Below are positions 17,892 to 26,476 of a DNA stretch of 57,494 nt, in pieces. The notes under the pieces are model-generated. The model ran no database searches, had not been told where the DNA came from, and saw only the letters and a program-made list of their open reading frames with translations. Position numbers and translations under genes: made by a program. The stretch lies in assembly GCF_011038975.1 (NCBI RefSeq), contig NZ_JAAKEC010000018.1, forward strand, positions 1-57,494, read 5' to 3'. The DNA is from Adlercreutzia sp. ZJ176. Its GTDB lineage: Bacteria; Actinomycetota; Coriobacteriia; Coriobacteriales; Eggerthellaceae. Each line of letters begins with the position of its first letter. The first letter of the stretch is position 1.

Positions 17892-18323
17892 TTATATGAC
17901 GCGCTGCCAGCCCGCCGGATATGCCGCGGGAGACCATACATTGTTGTTGATTAAGCTCATGTACTTCACGCCGTTGAAGAGAACGATGTCGCCAGACATA
18001 TATGCGTTCGTGCTGTCAGGCTGTTTCCACTCCGTCGGCTCGTCCTCTTCGACTACGAGCACGAGCGCAAAGAGGGACGGCGCGTCGGCGGGCGTCCAGT
18101 CCGTCTGCGAGGTGTGCTCTTGCAGGACTTTGTAGAACTCGCCATCATAGCGGACGCGGTCTCCTATTTTGTACTTGCTGCCGTCGGTCCATTCTGGGAA
18201 GGCTGTGGGCACGGTGAGTGCTGTCTCGTCGTCAAGCAGTTCGGCGTGCTCCTCGATGAATTGACGGAAGGTCCTTGCCATCGCGATTATCTCCTCGGGC
18301 GTCATGTCTTTGATGTTTGTCAT
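17892..18323 (-). CDS. Phage tail-associated protein with two carbohydrate-binding-like modules
   Basis: A 143-residue protein. After a helical start it has two similar Trp/Tyr-rich modules of the kind seen in chitinase CBM5/12 domains: first YKIGDRVRYDGEFYKVLQEH, then MSGDIVLFNGVKYMSLINN, each ending in a W-x-P motif. Such modules bind glycans and are common in fibre accessory proteins. The ATG at 18323 has GGGGGTG upstream and lies just after the previous stop, so the fibre genes are coupled. Confidence 0.65.
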   Translation of the reverse strand: MTNIKDMTPEEIIAMARTFRQFIEEHAELLDDETALTVPTAFPEWTDGSKYKIGDRVRYDGEFYKVLQEHTSQTDWTPADAPSLFALVLVVEEDEPTEWKQPDSTNAYMSGDIVLFNGVKYMSLINNNVWSPAAYPAGWQRVI

Positions 18324-18324
18324 G

Positions 18325-18558
18325 CTATTCACCCCCGAGCATTATCTCTGCCGCTTGGACGAACACCCTGTCATTGTCGATTGGGTCGGGCTCTGGGGCA
18401 ACCTCGATGATGTGCGTGCTCTCCGTGTAGGTGCGCGGGTAGTCTATCGGGTCCCAAGCCTCCTGGTATTCGGCGCCGTTCTCGTCCTGGATAATGTAGT
18501 ATCCAGCGTCCGAGTAGGTGCGGGTGAGCCCGTCGTGCTGTTCTATTTGTATAGCCAT
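18325..18558 (-). CDS. Small fibre-module protein
   Basis: A 77-residue acidic protein (starts MAIQIEQHDGLTRTYSDAGY). GGAGGC precedes the ATG at 18558, whose first base is the last base of the preceding stop codon (TAATG). It is short, probably beta-rich, and lies inside the adhesion cassette, so a structural or chaperone role for the fibre is likely. No family recognised. Confidence 0.65.
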   Translation of the reverse strand: MAIQIEQHDGLTRTYSDAGYYIIQDENGAEYQEAWDPIDYPRTYTESTHIIEVAPEPDPIDNDRVFVQAAEIMLGGE

Positions 18559-19694
18559 TATGCTGCCTCCTCGGTCGGGGGTTGCGGTGGGACCATTGCG
18601 TCGTTTATGCGTTGCCACAGCTCGTCTGTCATTTCGCTCTGGGGTTTTATGTGTTCGGCGTGCAGAACCCAGTTCGTTGCGTTTTTGTATTCTTCGAGCA
18701 GATGGTCCGGGACGAATATCTGTAAGCTGTCTGGTGTATAAGAGCCGGAAATGTAGACACCACCTTCGAGAGCGCATGCGCCGGTGCTGTTCTCGTTGCC
18801 GATGACTATGGTGAGTGATAAGCAGTTCGCATTATTTGTAAAGTTGGCGGCGAAGCTCTCGCACTTCGGTATGTATATGCAGCAGTCCTTTGTCGTCGTG
18901 GTGCCGGCATTATAATAGTAAACGAGCGGGCAGGATGCGTAATGTCTTGCCCTTACTTGCTTTACGAGTTCGGGATAGCAAGCGGTTTTGAAGTTATCGA
19001 CTACCATCATCTGTCCGCCTGTTTGATACATCAATTTTGGAAAGCATGCAATTTCGAGTCCGAATTTATACCCGCCGGTAAAGGTGAAATAGCCCCGTTC
19101 GGTGCCTGTAGTTGCTGTAGCCGTACCGTCGCCAACGCGTTCGAGGTTTTCGAGATACAAGTTCTTGAGACCGGGGCAGTTATAGAGCAGTGGTCCGCCG
19201 CTAATTTTGGCAGACTCCAAGACGGTTATTGCCGGAAGTGATAGGTATTTTAGATTCAGGCAATCGCTCACTAATGTGTCGTTGTACCCGGTTTCGTTAA
19301 GGCTCGGCAGCGTTAGAGACTCTATCGGAGCGTGTGATAATAGAGCAGTATTACCGATACGTTTCAACTTCGGAAGATTGACATGCTTGACTGATTTAAA
19401 TGTAGTTAGGGCGTCTGTATCGACTGTCTCCACGTTTGGTAGGTTGATGCTTATTATATTGCTACCAGATAAAGCAGGTGAAAGTGATGTCAATGCTCCG
19501 CAGTTTGTTTCATTCAGCTCGGTGAGTGTCCCTCGTGCATATTCTGCTAGATAGTTCTCGCCCCCGCCGGTCTCTATGCCGGCGATTTCCGTCGCCATGT
19601 CAGCGGGCGACATCTGTGCCGTGCCGCCGGTCTTCTCGCGGATAGCGTCGGCGATGTCCTGATAGTGTTGGCTGTCAGTGATTCCTATGGTCAT
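18558..19694 (-). CDS. Leucine-rich-repeat (BspA-like) tail fibre or receptor-binding protein
   Basis: A 378-residue protein. The first 40 residues carry the phage-fibre motif IADAIREKTGGTAQMSPADM, found at the base of many Firmicute and actinobacterial phage adhesins. Residues 60-300 form irregular leucine-rich repeats of BspA type (LPNVETVDTDALTTF, VNLPKLKRIGNTALL and similar units), and the C-terminus is Pro-rich. Probably the host-contacting part of the tail tip. The body of the repeat domain is less GC-rich than its neighbours, which suggests exchange between phages. Confidence 0.75.
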   Translation of the reverse strand: MTIGITDSQHYQDIADAIREKTGGTAQMSPADMATEIAGIETGGGENYLAEYARGTLTELNETNCGALTSLSPALSGSNIISINLPNVETVDTDALTTFKSVKHVNLPKLKRIGNTALLSHAPIESLTLPSLNETGYNDTLVSDCLNLKYLSLPAITVLESAKISGGPLLYNCPGLKNLYLENLERVGDGTATATTGTERGYFTFTGGYKFGLEIACFPKLMYQTGGQMMVVDNFKTACYPELVKQVRARHYASCPLVYYYNAGTTTTKDCCIYIPKCESFAANFTNNANCLSLTIVIGNENSTGACALEGGVYISGSYTPDSLQIFVPDHLLEEYKNATNWVLHAEHIKPQSEMTDELWQRINDAMVPPQPPTEEAA

Positions 19695-20057
19695 TTAGAA
19701 CACCCCCGCGTCGAGGTTGTTGAGCCGTGAATAGACAGCGTCGGCGATGGTGTTCGTGTCCTCCTGGGTAAGCACATAGGCAGGTCCCTGCGGACCGGTT
19801 TCTCCCCGTGGTCCCGGCTCTCCCTGGATACCTTGGATACCCTGGATACCCTGCTCGCCGCGCGGTCCCTGCTCGCCCGGGATACCCTGGGGTCCCTGGG
19901 GTCCGGGCTCTCCCTGCGGTCCCTGCTCGCCGCGCTCGCCCTGTGGTCCTTGTGGTCCGGGCGCGCCGTCAATTCCGTCTCGTCCGTCCTTACCGGGCAG
20001 TCCAGAGGCGCCGAGCTCGAGCAGCGGGTCCTTGCTAACTGTTAGTTCTATCTGCAT
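19695..20057 (-). CDS. Collagen-like fibre protein
   Basis: A 120-residue protein with about 24 Gly-X-Y triplets at residues 19-92 ([15 protein letters not shown] and similar), flanked by a short beta-rich head and a C-terminal helix ([15 protein letters not shown]). Collagen-like triple helices act as stiff spacers in phage fibres. Overlapping readings on the opposite strand are artefacts of the triplet repeat. Confidence 0.88.
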   Translation of the reverse strand: MQIELTVSKDPLLELGASGLPGKDGRDGIDGAPGPQGPQGERGEQGPQGEPGPQGPQGIPGEQGPRGEQGIQGIQGIQGEPGPRGETGPQGPAYVLTQEDTNTIADAVYSRLNNLDAGVF

Positions 20058-20069
20058 ATCTGCCGCCCC

Positions 20070-20384
20070 CTATAATATCTCTTGGTAGTTGAGTATTTCG
20101 TCGATGGATATGCTGCCGATGTTCGTGGCTATGACTTCCTCTCCCTTCGAGGCGCGGAGCTGAACCTTCGCCTGCGTGCCGGGTATCAGCGCGCGCGTGT
20201 CCTCCTGTGGGAGCGTACAGGTGATGAGACATCCGTTCTCCGTCGCCTGTGCCGTCAGCTGGTCGGCAGCATATACGAGCTTGATGTGCTTGTTCTGGAC
20301 CGTGAGCTCGAGCTTGTAGGAGGTTATATCCTCATCAATAGATACATAGAGCGTCGGCGTGGTTGTCGGTCTTATGCTGTTCAT
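20070..20384 (-). CDS. Phage fibre/baseplate accessory protein
   Basis: A 104-residue beta-rich protein, with the opening MNSIRPTTTPTLYVSIDEDI and the ending SISIDEILNYQEIL. This pattern is familiar from small proteins near the fibres of Clostridium- and Eggerthella-type phages, thought to form an upper baseplate or fibre collar domain. The family link is from memory. Confidence 0.6.
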   Translation of the reverse strand: MNSIRPTTTPTLYVSIDEDITSYKLELTVQNKHIKLVYAADQLTAQATENGCLITCTLPQEDTRALIPGTQAKVQLRASKGEEVIATNIGSISIDEILNYQEIL

Positions 20385-20393
20385 GTCGTGCTC

Positions 20394-21209
20394 CTATCGG
20401 GTCTTCTTCTTCTCGAGGGCGTCGAGTCGCTTCAATATCTCATTGAGCGTGCCGACCATGCGAGCGGTGTCGAGGTTCGTCCAGGACTCATAGTCCTGTG
20501 CCCACATTTTTTGCCGAGAGCCGTCTTTCTTCTCGATTTGGTACTTCCAGACCGCATCGGCGGTCTTCTCGGGGGTGCGGTTCGCTCGACTCCATGCGCC
20601 GTCCTGGTGCGCCCAATAGAGATGTGCCCAGGCTGGTTCATTGTTGATGATGTGGTTCCATACCGCGTCGGATATGCGGTTGATGTCCTCCGGTGTCACG
20701 ATGTCCTCCTTGCTCGTGATGGTCCTCCATAAGTTGAGCCATTTCTGCTCATTAGCGGGTCCGGCATACGGTGCCGGGCATAGCTTCCTTGATGCGTCGT
20801 AGTGCCGGACGACGCGGTGAGCCGGCACGCTGTAGTCCTCCATGAGTGCTACGACGAGAGCATGGAGGCTGTTGACCTGCGCCTGGGCGAAGTCCTCGCC
20901 GGCGCTTACGACTTCGATGCCGACTGAATAGGCGTTCGATATGCCGTAGCGCCCGCCGCCGTCTCCGCAGTGCCAGGAGTAGAAATTCCTGGGGTCGGCA
21001 TTGAACTGCCATATGCTGCCGTCCTTGTCGATGAACCAGTCCGCCGACGCATTCCTGTTCGTCGAAGAGAAGTAATTGACATTGTTCTCTGCGGGTGCTG
21101 TCGTCCCGGTGTAATGGACGACTATATGGTTTATCTGCCTGCCGGGCTTGCTGCTGAGGTTGTACTTGGTCTGGGCTCGTGAGCGGTTAATGGGTGGATA
21201 GTTCGCCAT
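20394..21209 (-). CDS. Endolysin: N-acetylmuramoyl-L-alanine amidase (Amidase_2)
   Basis: A 271-residue lysin without signal peptide, so it needs the holin. The zinc-binding and catalytic residues of the PGRP/T7-lysozyme fold are visible: His32 in VVHYTGT, His136 in VVRHYDAS, Cys144 in KLCPAPY. Residues 168-245 hold two imperfect repeats starting ISDAVW and TADAVW, likely a wall-binding part, then a C-terminal coiled coil. It cuts the bond between muramic acid and L-alanine. Confidence 0.92.
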   Translation of the reverse strand: MANYPPINRSRAQTKYNLSSKPGRQINHIVVHYTGTTAPAENNVNYFSSTNRNASADWFIDKDGSIWQFNADPRNFYSWHCGDGGGRYGISNAYSVGIEVVSAGEDFAQAQVNSLHALVVALMEDYSVPAHRVVRHYDASRKLCPAPYAGPANEQKWLNLWRTITSKEDIVTPEDINRISDAVWNHIINNEPAWAHLYWAHQDGAWSRANRTPEKTADAVWKYQIEKKDGSRQKMWAQDYESWTNLDTARMVGTLNEILKRLDALEKKKTR

Positions 21210-21244
21210 TTCTGTGCTCCTATATAAAATTATTCAGGCAATGC

Positions 21245-21283
21245 GAAGCAACGCCCCCAGGGCTCGCTGCCTGCCGGGGGCGT
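21245..21283 (-). terminator. Stem-loop before the endolysin gene
   Basis: ACGCCCCC (21251-21258) pairs with GGGGGCGT (21276-21283), then TTGCTT on the minus strand. Probably a partial terminator within the late transcript. Confidence 0.6.
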
Positions 21284-21307
21284 CGTCTGTCTGGTGTGAT
21301 GTTGTTG

Positions 21308-21604
21308 CTATTCGTGCGAGTGGTAGAGCCAGTCGATTCGCTGCTCGCAGGACATGATGCGCTCGTCGAGTTTGGCTATTGCGATACTGTGCTGGTCGTG
21401 GTTGTCATTCTTCTTCTCTTGCTTTTCCAGCTTCTTGTCTATCTCGTCGAGGCGATGCAGGATGAGTTCGTTGTTCTGGGTCATTGCGATTTGGTTGGTT
21501 TCTGCCTGGTTCTTCGCTTGCAGGTACATCGGTATGGCGCCTATCAGCGCGCCGAAGAGCGCGGATATGCCGCCGATGATTGCAACGATTACGTTCGCGT
21601 CCAT
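21308..21604 (-). CDS. Small membrane protein with coiled coil, possible second holin or lysis regulator
   Basis: A 98-residue protein with one N-terminal hydrophobic segment (VIVAIIGGISALFGALIGAIP), a Gln/Asn-rich stretch and a charged coiled coil (LDEIDKKLEKQEKKND). GGAGC precedes the ATG at 21604. The layout resembles haemolysin/XhlA-like or holin-like proteins and its place beside the endolysin supports a lysis role. Confidence 0.65.
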   Translation of the reverse strand: MDANVIVAIIGGISALFGALIGAIPMYLQAKNQAETNQIAMTQNNELILHRLDEIDKKLEKQEKKNDNHDQHSIAIAKLDERIMSCEQRIDWLYHSHE

Positions 21605-21633
21605 ATGCGCTCCTCGTGGTCGTTTGCTGTTGG

Positions 21634-23082
21634 TTATTCCGAGCTGATGTAAGTGAAGCCGCCCGTGATGACGCCGTTCGCGGCTATCGAGGTTTCGCGG
21701 GATACTATTTTCAGGTTGCCGTTCGTATCTACATTGGGAAAGCATGTTCCTGTGGTGTTGTCGATTTTCAGGATTCCGGTCTCGCCAGCCCTGATTGCTC
21801 TCGGGAGATTCGTGGCGACTGTGTTCAGTGCGGAGTAGGTTGCGAGCGCCTGTTTGAGTTTGAGCCATATAAAGACCTGAACGATATGTCCGCTCTTGAC
21901 CCATCTTACTGTTCCAGATGAGAAGTATGCTGTCGATATGGTGCCATCGCCCTGCGTGATAGTGTCGAGCACCTGCCCGCGCGTGATATACAGGTCGTTG
22001 TCATATAGGTCTATACCTCCATCCGTAACGGAGAGCGTGTTCCTTCTGTCGGTGTTGCTTGTACCGCTTCCGACGGTGAAATATGCGCCGCCTATCGGCG
22101 TTGCGTTGTATTGCCCTACGACCATTCCCGTGCTTGCGTTTATGCCCGTGCCGTGAGCCCAGGCGCCTGAGCCGGTCGCCTTACTGTCGATGCCTGATGC
22201 ATGTGAGAACGCGCCCGCTGCCGAGCAGTCCGCGCCGAATGCTTGTGCGTATGGTCCTTCCGCCTTGCAGCCCGCGCCGCCGACGAACGAGCCGCTGCCA
22301 GGACTTCCGTCTCCGTAGTCGACCTGCTCGCCAAAATGGAAGAACGGAATCCATTCGCCGCTCCTGGTGCCGTTGGCTGTCATTGCGTTGCCGATATGAG
22401 CTAGGAGCCCGTAAGCGCTGAACATGTCAATGCTGTCTTTATCAAGTATGACGCGCGGACCTGTCTTACGTCCGATTGTTGTGATATCCCCGAATAATGC
22501 GACGATGTTGCCATCCTCGTTGCCAACACCGTCATATACTGCGAACCCGCTCGGCGTCATAGCCGTACGAAGGATAGTACCGTCGCGAAGCATAATGCCG
22601 ACCGAGTTCGCCAACAGGTTGGGTCCCTGGTCGGGCTCGCTCGGCGTGGTAGCAACATGCACGCCGTTATCATCAGTGAAGAAGTGCTGGTCGGTAGCCT
22701 TGGCTGCTGCCTGCGCTTCACCTGCGACCTTCTCCGCCTGCTCTGCCGCCTGTGCTGCTGCGTCGATGTCCGCCTGCGTCCTGTCCCCTCCGCCGATGAC
22801 ATCGGTGACCAGCGGAGTGGTGATGACCTTGTTGCCGCTCGTGGTGATGGTGACGGTGTCTCCTTCGATGACCTTGACGCTCGTCGGTACTTCGACTATG
22901 TTCCCGTTGTTGTCGTCGGTAATGACGGTGCCGTCGATTTTGACCTTGACCAAGCCGCCGGCGCTGTCGCTTACGGCGGTTCCGACGATGGTGTCAAGCG
23001 TCTTTGCCGACGACCTGCCTTCGAGCCTGCTGCCGCCGACGAGTGGGAGCACGTCGGCGATGGTGTTTTTTCTATTCGCCAT
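21634..23082 (-). CDS. Tail fibre protein with YadA-like head repeats
   Basis: A 482-residue protein. The N-terminus (residues 1-105) is a beta-rich baseplate attachment. An Ala-rich helix follows (AAAQAAEQAEKVAGEAQAAA). Residues about 265-315 contain repeats of the left-handed beta-roll seen in YadA heads (GPYAQAFGADCSAAGAFSHA). The C-terminus is a beta-rich tip. Such proteins trimerise and contact the host. It starts 11 bp inside the preceding gene. Confidence 0.75.
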   Translation of the reverse strand: MANRKNTIADVLPLVGGSRLEGRSSAKTLDTIVGTAVSDSAGGLVKVKIDGTVITDDNNGNIVEVPTSVKVIEGDTVTITTSGNKVITTPLVTDVIGGGDRTQADIDAAAQAAEQAEKVAGEAQAAAKATDQHFFTDDNGVHVATTPSEPDQGPNLLANSVGIMLRDGTILRTAMTPSGFAVYDGVGNEDGNIVALFGDITTIGRKTGPRVILDKDSIDMFSAYGLLAHIGNAMTANGTRSGEWIPFFHFGEQVDYGDGSPGSGSFVGGAGCKAEGPYAQAFGADCSAAGAFSHASGIDSKATGSGAWAHGTGINASTGMVVGQYNATPIGGAYFTVGSGTSNTDRRNTLSVTDGGIDLYDNDLYITRGQVLDTITQGDGTISTAYFSSGTVRWVKSGHIVQVFIWLKLKQALATYSALNTVATNLPRAIRAGETGILKIDNTTGTCFPNVDTNGNLKIVSRETSIAANGVITGGFTYISSE

Positions 23083-24166
23083 AGTCGCCTCCGCTCGTCT
23101 CCTTTAATACCAGCTCCATGTCAAGGTAAGGTCCGTCGATAGTGATGGACCTTACCAGGCACTTTCTTATGCCGGTGTAGTCGTCCAGCTCGTCGTCAAG
23201 CTCGAGCTCGATGACGTCGCCCTCCCATAGTCCTGGGATGTACTTCGTGCTTATCGTCCATTCGTTGCGCTCGTTCGCCTGCTCCGTCAGCCGCTGCTTG
23301 GCTATCGCTTCCAGCCGCTCGGTAGTCCTTGGCGAGAGCTCGCTTACCGTCTCGTACTTTGCGACGACGAAGCCGCGTGCGGGAGCCGCCTGGTTGTTCG
23401 CGATGGCGAACATGTGGTGCTCGCTTGTCTTGCCGTCCTCGCTCGTCGTGTAGTCGTGGGCGACGATGTACTTCGATGGTATCTCCGCCCAGCGTGATTG
23501 TCTGCTGATGCCGTTCTTTATGACACCGCGCTCGTCGTTCTGTGCGAGCCGAAGCCTGGGGGACTTGCTGTCGGGTGATACATATTTATCAAGCCGGACG
23601 CGCCCGTGCCCGTCGACTTCGAGGCGGTTGCCGGATATGGAGCAGAGCTCGTATAGCCGAGCCAGCCTGGACGCTCCCGGCGGCAGCACCTGCGTGCTGC
23701 TGAATCGGTAGTCGTTCGCCTCCGTGAGCACGCTGTCCTGCTCGCTCTTGCCGCCCTCCTGCAGTGTCGTCCTTACCGCGTCGAGCAGGCGAGCACCGCT
23801 GCCTACGACCAGGTTGTCAGGACAGAAGTCGAGGGAGAGAGCATGGAGCTGTGATATGAGGTCGAGGGTTTGGATATATGCCCCGTTGATTCTCTGTCCA
23901 CTGTCGTTATCGACGGCGAATGTGCCGAGCTCGTCCTCGTTGCCGTCCTCGTCCTCCACCGTGATGCGGATATAGCTGCCCCTGATGTAGTTGCCGTCGA
24001 CCGTCGTGAGCGTCGCTGATACTCTCGTGTCCGTGTAGTAGTCGGCGTCGATGGAGAGAGATGACCAGTCGACCCCGGTCATCTCCTCGTAAATGTCATC
24101 GAGGTTCGTGGGCGGTATCATATAGGCGTGGAGCGTGTAGGTGATGGTCGTGTCTTTGTAGTCCAT
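23072..24166 (-). CDS. Baseplate/tail protein (prophage endopeptidase-like tail hub)
   Basis: A 364-residue beta-rich protein. It has the style of siphovirus tail-hub proteins placed directly after the distal tail protein, such as the text SGNRLEVDGHGRVRLDKY followed by a long region rich in E and Y. No peptidase motif was recognised, so this is by position and fold style. It overlaps the fibre gene by 11 bp. Confidence 0.65.
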   Translation of the reverse strand: MDYKDTTITYTLHAYMIPPTNLDDIYEEMTGVDWSSLSIDADYYTDTRVSATLTTVDGNYIRGSYIRITVEDEDGNEDELGTFAVDNDSGQRINGAYIQTLDLISQLHALSLDFCPDNLVVGSGARLLDAVRTTLQEGGKSEQDSVLTEANDYRFSSTQVLPPGASRLARLYELCSISGNRLEVDGHGRVRLDKYVSPDSKSPRLRLAQNDERGVIKNGISRQSRWAEIPSKYIVAHDYTTSEDGKTSEHHMFAIANNQAAPARGFVVAKYETVSELSPRTTERLEAIAKQRLTEQANERNEWTISTKYIPGLWEGDVIELELDDELDDYTGIRKCLVRSITIDGPYLDMELVLKETSGGDYGE

Positions 24167-24178
24167 CGGCGCTCCCTC

Positions 24179-26476
24179 CTATATGGTCTCTTCTATCATT
24201 GAGATGTTTATCTCGTCGTATTGGCTATGTCTGCTGATGGACACGCCGGTGACCGCCACGTTGTGAATGCCGCCATATATGTCCCTGAATACCGCGTGCT
24301 TGCCGGTCAGTCCCTCGAAGTCTTCGACGGTCTCCGGGTCATCGTCGTCTTTGATGAGAATGCCGTATGCCATCAGGTCGTTCGAGTTGGTCCTGCTGAA
24401 CGAGACCGAGCTGAACTTCCTGCTGTCGAGGTTGTCCGCCTGGTAGTTCGCCGAGCTCGTATATGAATAGGTCGGTCGCTCGTCGATGAACTTGCGGAGG
24501 TATATCGTGCTGTCGTCGGTCGTCCATGCGTAGGAGATATGCCGGAAGCGCGCCGTGGAGACATCCGTTCCCCATTGCGTGCCGTCAGCACTCCTCGCCT
24601 CCGTGTGGGCCTTGAAGTCGTCGCCGTTGGTCGGGTATAGGACTTCGAAGACGGTGTATGTCTTGCCGTTCTCCGTCCTCGTGTCGATGACCGAGCATTC
24701 GACCGTCGCATTGTTGTGGAGCACCCACAGCCGTTCCTCGCCGAGGTGAGGAACGTAGGCGAACAGGTGTGCCCCCTGCGCTTTGAATGTAGGCTCGACT
24801 GATACCGTGCCAGCGTCATATGTTGCCGTGATGGTGTCGTGGTATGTGCCGTCGCATGTCCGCTGCTGGTCGTATCCCGTGCGGTAGGTGATTTCGAGCG
24901 CCGCCCCGTCTGCTATGAATGACAGGCACTTGTCCCTGTTGATGACGCCAGAGAGCGTCGTGCCCTGCCCCGACAACTCGACGGGTTCCCGAAGGACTTC
25001 CGTCCCGTCGCATTTGATGCTGTCGATGGTGAGGTAGGTCATGCCGTAGGGATAGTCGGTCGAGAACTCCATCAGTATTCCGCCGGGCGTCCAGCCCGCC
25101 CGAGTGATATCCACGACGGGCTTGCGGTATATGTTGATGGTCTGGGTGAGGCTCTTCGAGTGTAGGAGGGACAGCTCTTCCGCTCCGACGCTCCGGAGCT
25201 CCAGCTCGATTTGCTGGTTCTTCGCCGCCTGCCATTGGTACTCGTCGAGGATATCCTCCGCGTATGCCAGCACGCGCTGTCCCGTTGCCTCTATCGCAGG
25301 TATCGTCCATGCGGTCCAAGCCGACCACGACCTCCATGCGGAGGTGAGTGGGTTCATCGTGCGGGTGCGATACCTGATTTCGTAGTGGTTAGCCCCGTTG
25401 TCGGAGCACCAAGCAGCCGAGCACCCCCATTTCAAATAGGCGTCGTCCGTCGTATATCCGTAGGACTTCTGCGCGCCGCCCCTGCCGTCGGCTATACCAA
25501 GGGAATGGGGGACGGGCATATGGGAGTCTTCTGCCGTTGTTGGGAGCAGGACGAAGCGCTGTGCCTGCGAGTTGTTCGCTTCGAATATCTGCAGGTTGGT
25601 TCCAATGGTCGTGCCCGCGGCGAGGACGTCCATCATGTAGGTGTTGCCGTTGCCGGAGACCATCGAGCCGAAGGATACTATCTTCCCTTCCGTGCTGCCG
25701 ATAGTCTGCTTACCGTATTCGGGCACCCGCCAGTCTTGTGCTCGTGTGCTGTTAGCGTCCCATATTTGGACATTGGTTCCGTTCTGCGCCCGGGCGCTGT
25801 CGACATCGAGGTATCTGCCCGAGCTGATGTCTCTTATCGTGTAGATGTCCCCCGATTTCTTGCTGATGTGAAACTTCTGGGCGTTCGTGCCGTTAGCCGT
25901 CCATATGCGGACATTGGTTCCGTTGTATTGCCCCGCCGCCTCTACATCAACAGCCATGTCTGTTTTGAGGGAGGAGCGTATCTCGTAGAGCCCGCCGTCG
26001 TCGATTTGACCAATTGGGATAAAGTACCATTGGGAGTTAGTTCCCGTGCTCGAGGACATCCTTATGACCGAGCCGTTCGACGTGCCTGCCGCGTATAGGT
26101 AGTATGCGCCGGTCTTCAAGGTGAAGCAGTTGTAGGAGACGCCGCCGTGGGTTGCCGTCGTGCTCGTCGCGCCGACCTCCCATTTGATGTTGGTCTCGAC
26201 GCCCGTCGCTCTTACATTGAGCTTGACCTCCGCCGTCGAGCTTGACGATATGGGACCGAAGCGGTTGCCGTAGAGGCGGGAGGTGATGATGAGCCTCCCG
26301 CCTGAATTGCGGACCTGGAATGCCTGCGCGTTGTTGCGAAGCATGTCATATAGTTGAACCTTCGCGTTCTCTTTCAGCAGCTGCGAGCCGCTGATGTCTA
26401 TGCAGCGGGGAGAGCCAGCGATGTTGGTGGCGGCATTGAGAATGTAGTACTCGCCGTCCGGTATCAAGTTAGCCAC
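24179..26476 (-). CDS. Distal tail protein with N-terminal ricin-type beta-trefoil lectin domains
   Basis: A 765-residue protein. Residues 1-310 hold two ricin B-like trefoils with repeated Q-x-W/F motifs (NAQAFQV, NSQWYF, NAQKFHI, RAQDWRV, QAQRFVL) and the linked DVEAAGQYNGTNVRIW units. The rest is beta-rich and ends in a segment typical of distal tail proteins. A GTG start overlaps the tape-measure stop by 8 bp. The lectin part should bind sugars on the host surface during adsorption. Confidence 0.82.
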   Translation of the reverse strand: MANLIPDGEYYILNAATNIAGSPRCIDISGSQLLKENAKVQLYDMLRNNAQAFQVRNSGGRLIITSRLYGNRFGPISSSSTAEVKLNVRATGVETNIKWEVGATSTTATHGGVSYNCFTLKTGAYYLYAAGTSNGSVIRMSSSTGTNSQWYFIPIGQIDDGGLYEIRSSLKTDMAVDVEAAGQYNGTNVRIWTANGTNAQKFHISKKSGDIYTIRDISSGRYLDVDSARAQNGTNVQIWDANSTRAQDWRVPEYGKQTIGSTEGKIVSFGSMVSGNGNTYMMDVLAAGTTIGTNLQIFEANNSQAQRFVLLPTTAEDSHMPVPHSLGIADGRGGAQKSYGYTTDDAYLKWGCSAAWCSDNGANHYEIRYRTRTMNPLTSAWRSWSAWTAWTIPAIEATGQRVLAYAEDILDEYQWQAAKNQQIELELRSVGAEELSLLHSKSLTQTINIYRKPVVDITRAGWTPGGILMEFSTDYPYGMTYLTIDSIKCDGTEVLREPVELSGQGTTLSGVINRDKCLSFIADGAALEITYRTGYDQQRTCDGTYHDTITATYDAGTVSVEPTFKAQGAHLFAYVPHLGEERLWVLHNNATVECSVIDTRTENGKTYTVFEVLYPTNGDDFKAHTEARSADGTQWGTDVSTARFRHISYAWTTDDSTIYLRKFIDERPTYSYTSSANYQADNLDSRKFSSVSFSRTNSNDLMAYGILIKDDDDPETVEDFEGLTGKHAVFRDIYGGIHNVAVTGVSISRHSQYDEINISMIEETI

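Noticed and set aside
19808-20045. Plus-strand frames opposite the collagen-like gene
   Set aside because: They arise from the period-9 repeat and encode Pro/Arg/Val-rich noise.
25211-26098. A 295-codon plus-strand frame inside the lectin tail gene
   Set aside because: No ribosome-binding site or motif; the minus-strand lectin repeats are clear.
17892-26476. Diversity-generating retroelement acting on the fibres
   Set aside because: No reverse transcriptase, no template-variable repeat pair and no A-biased differences seen.
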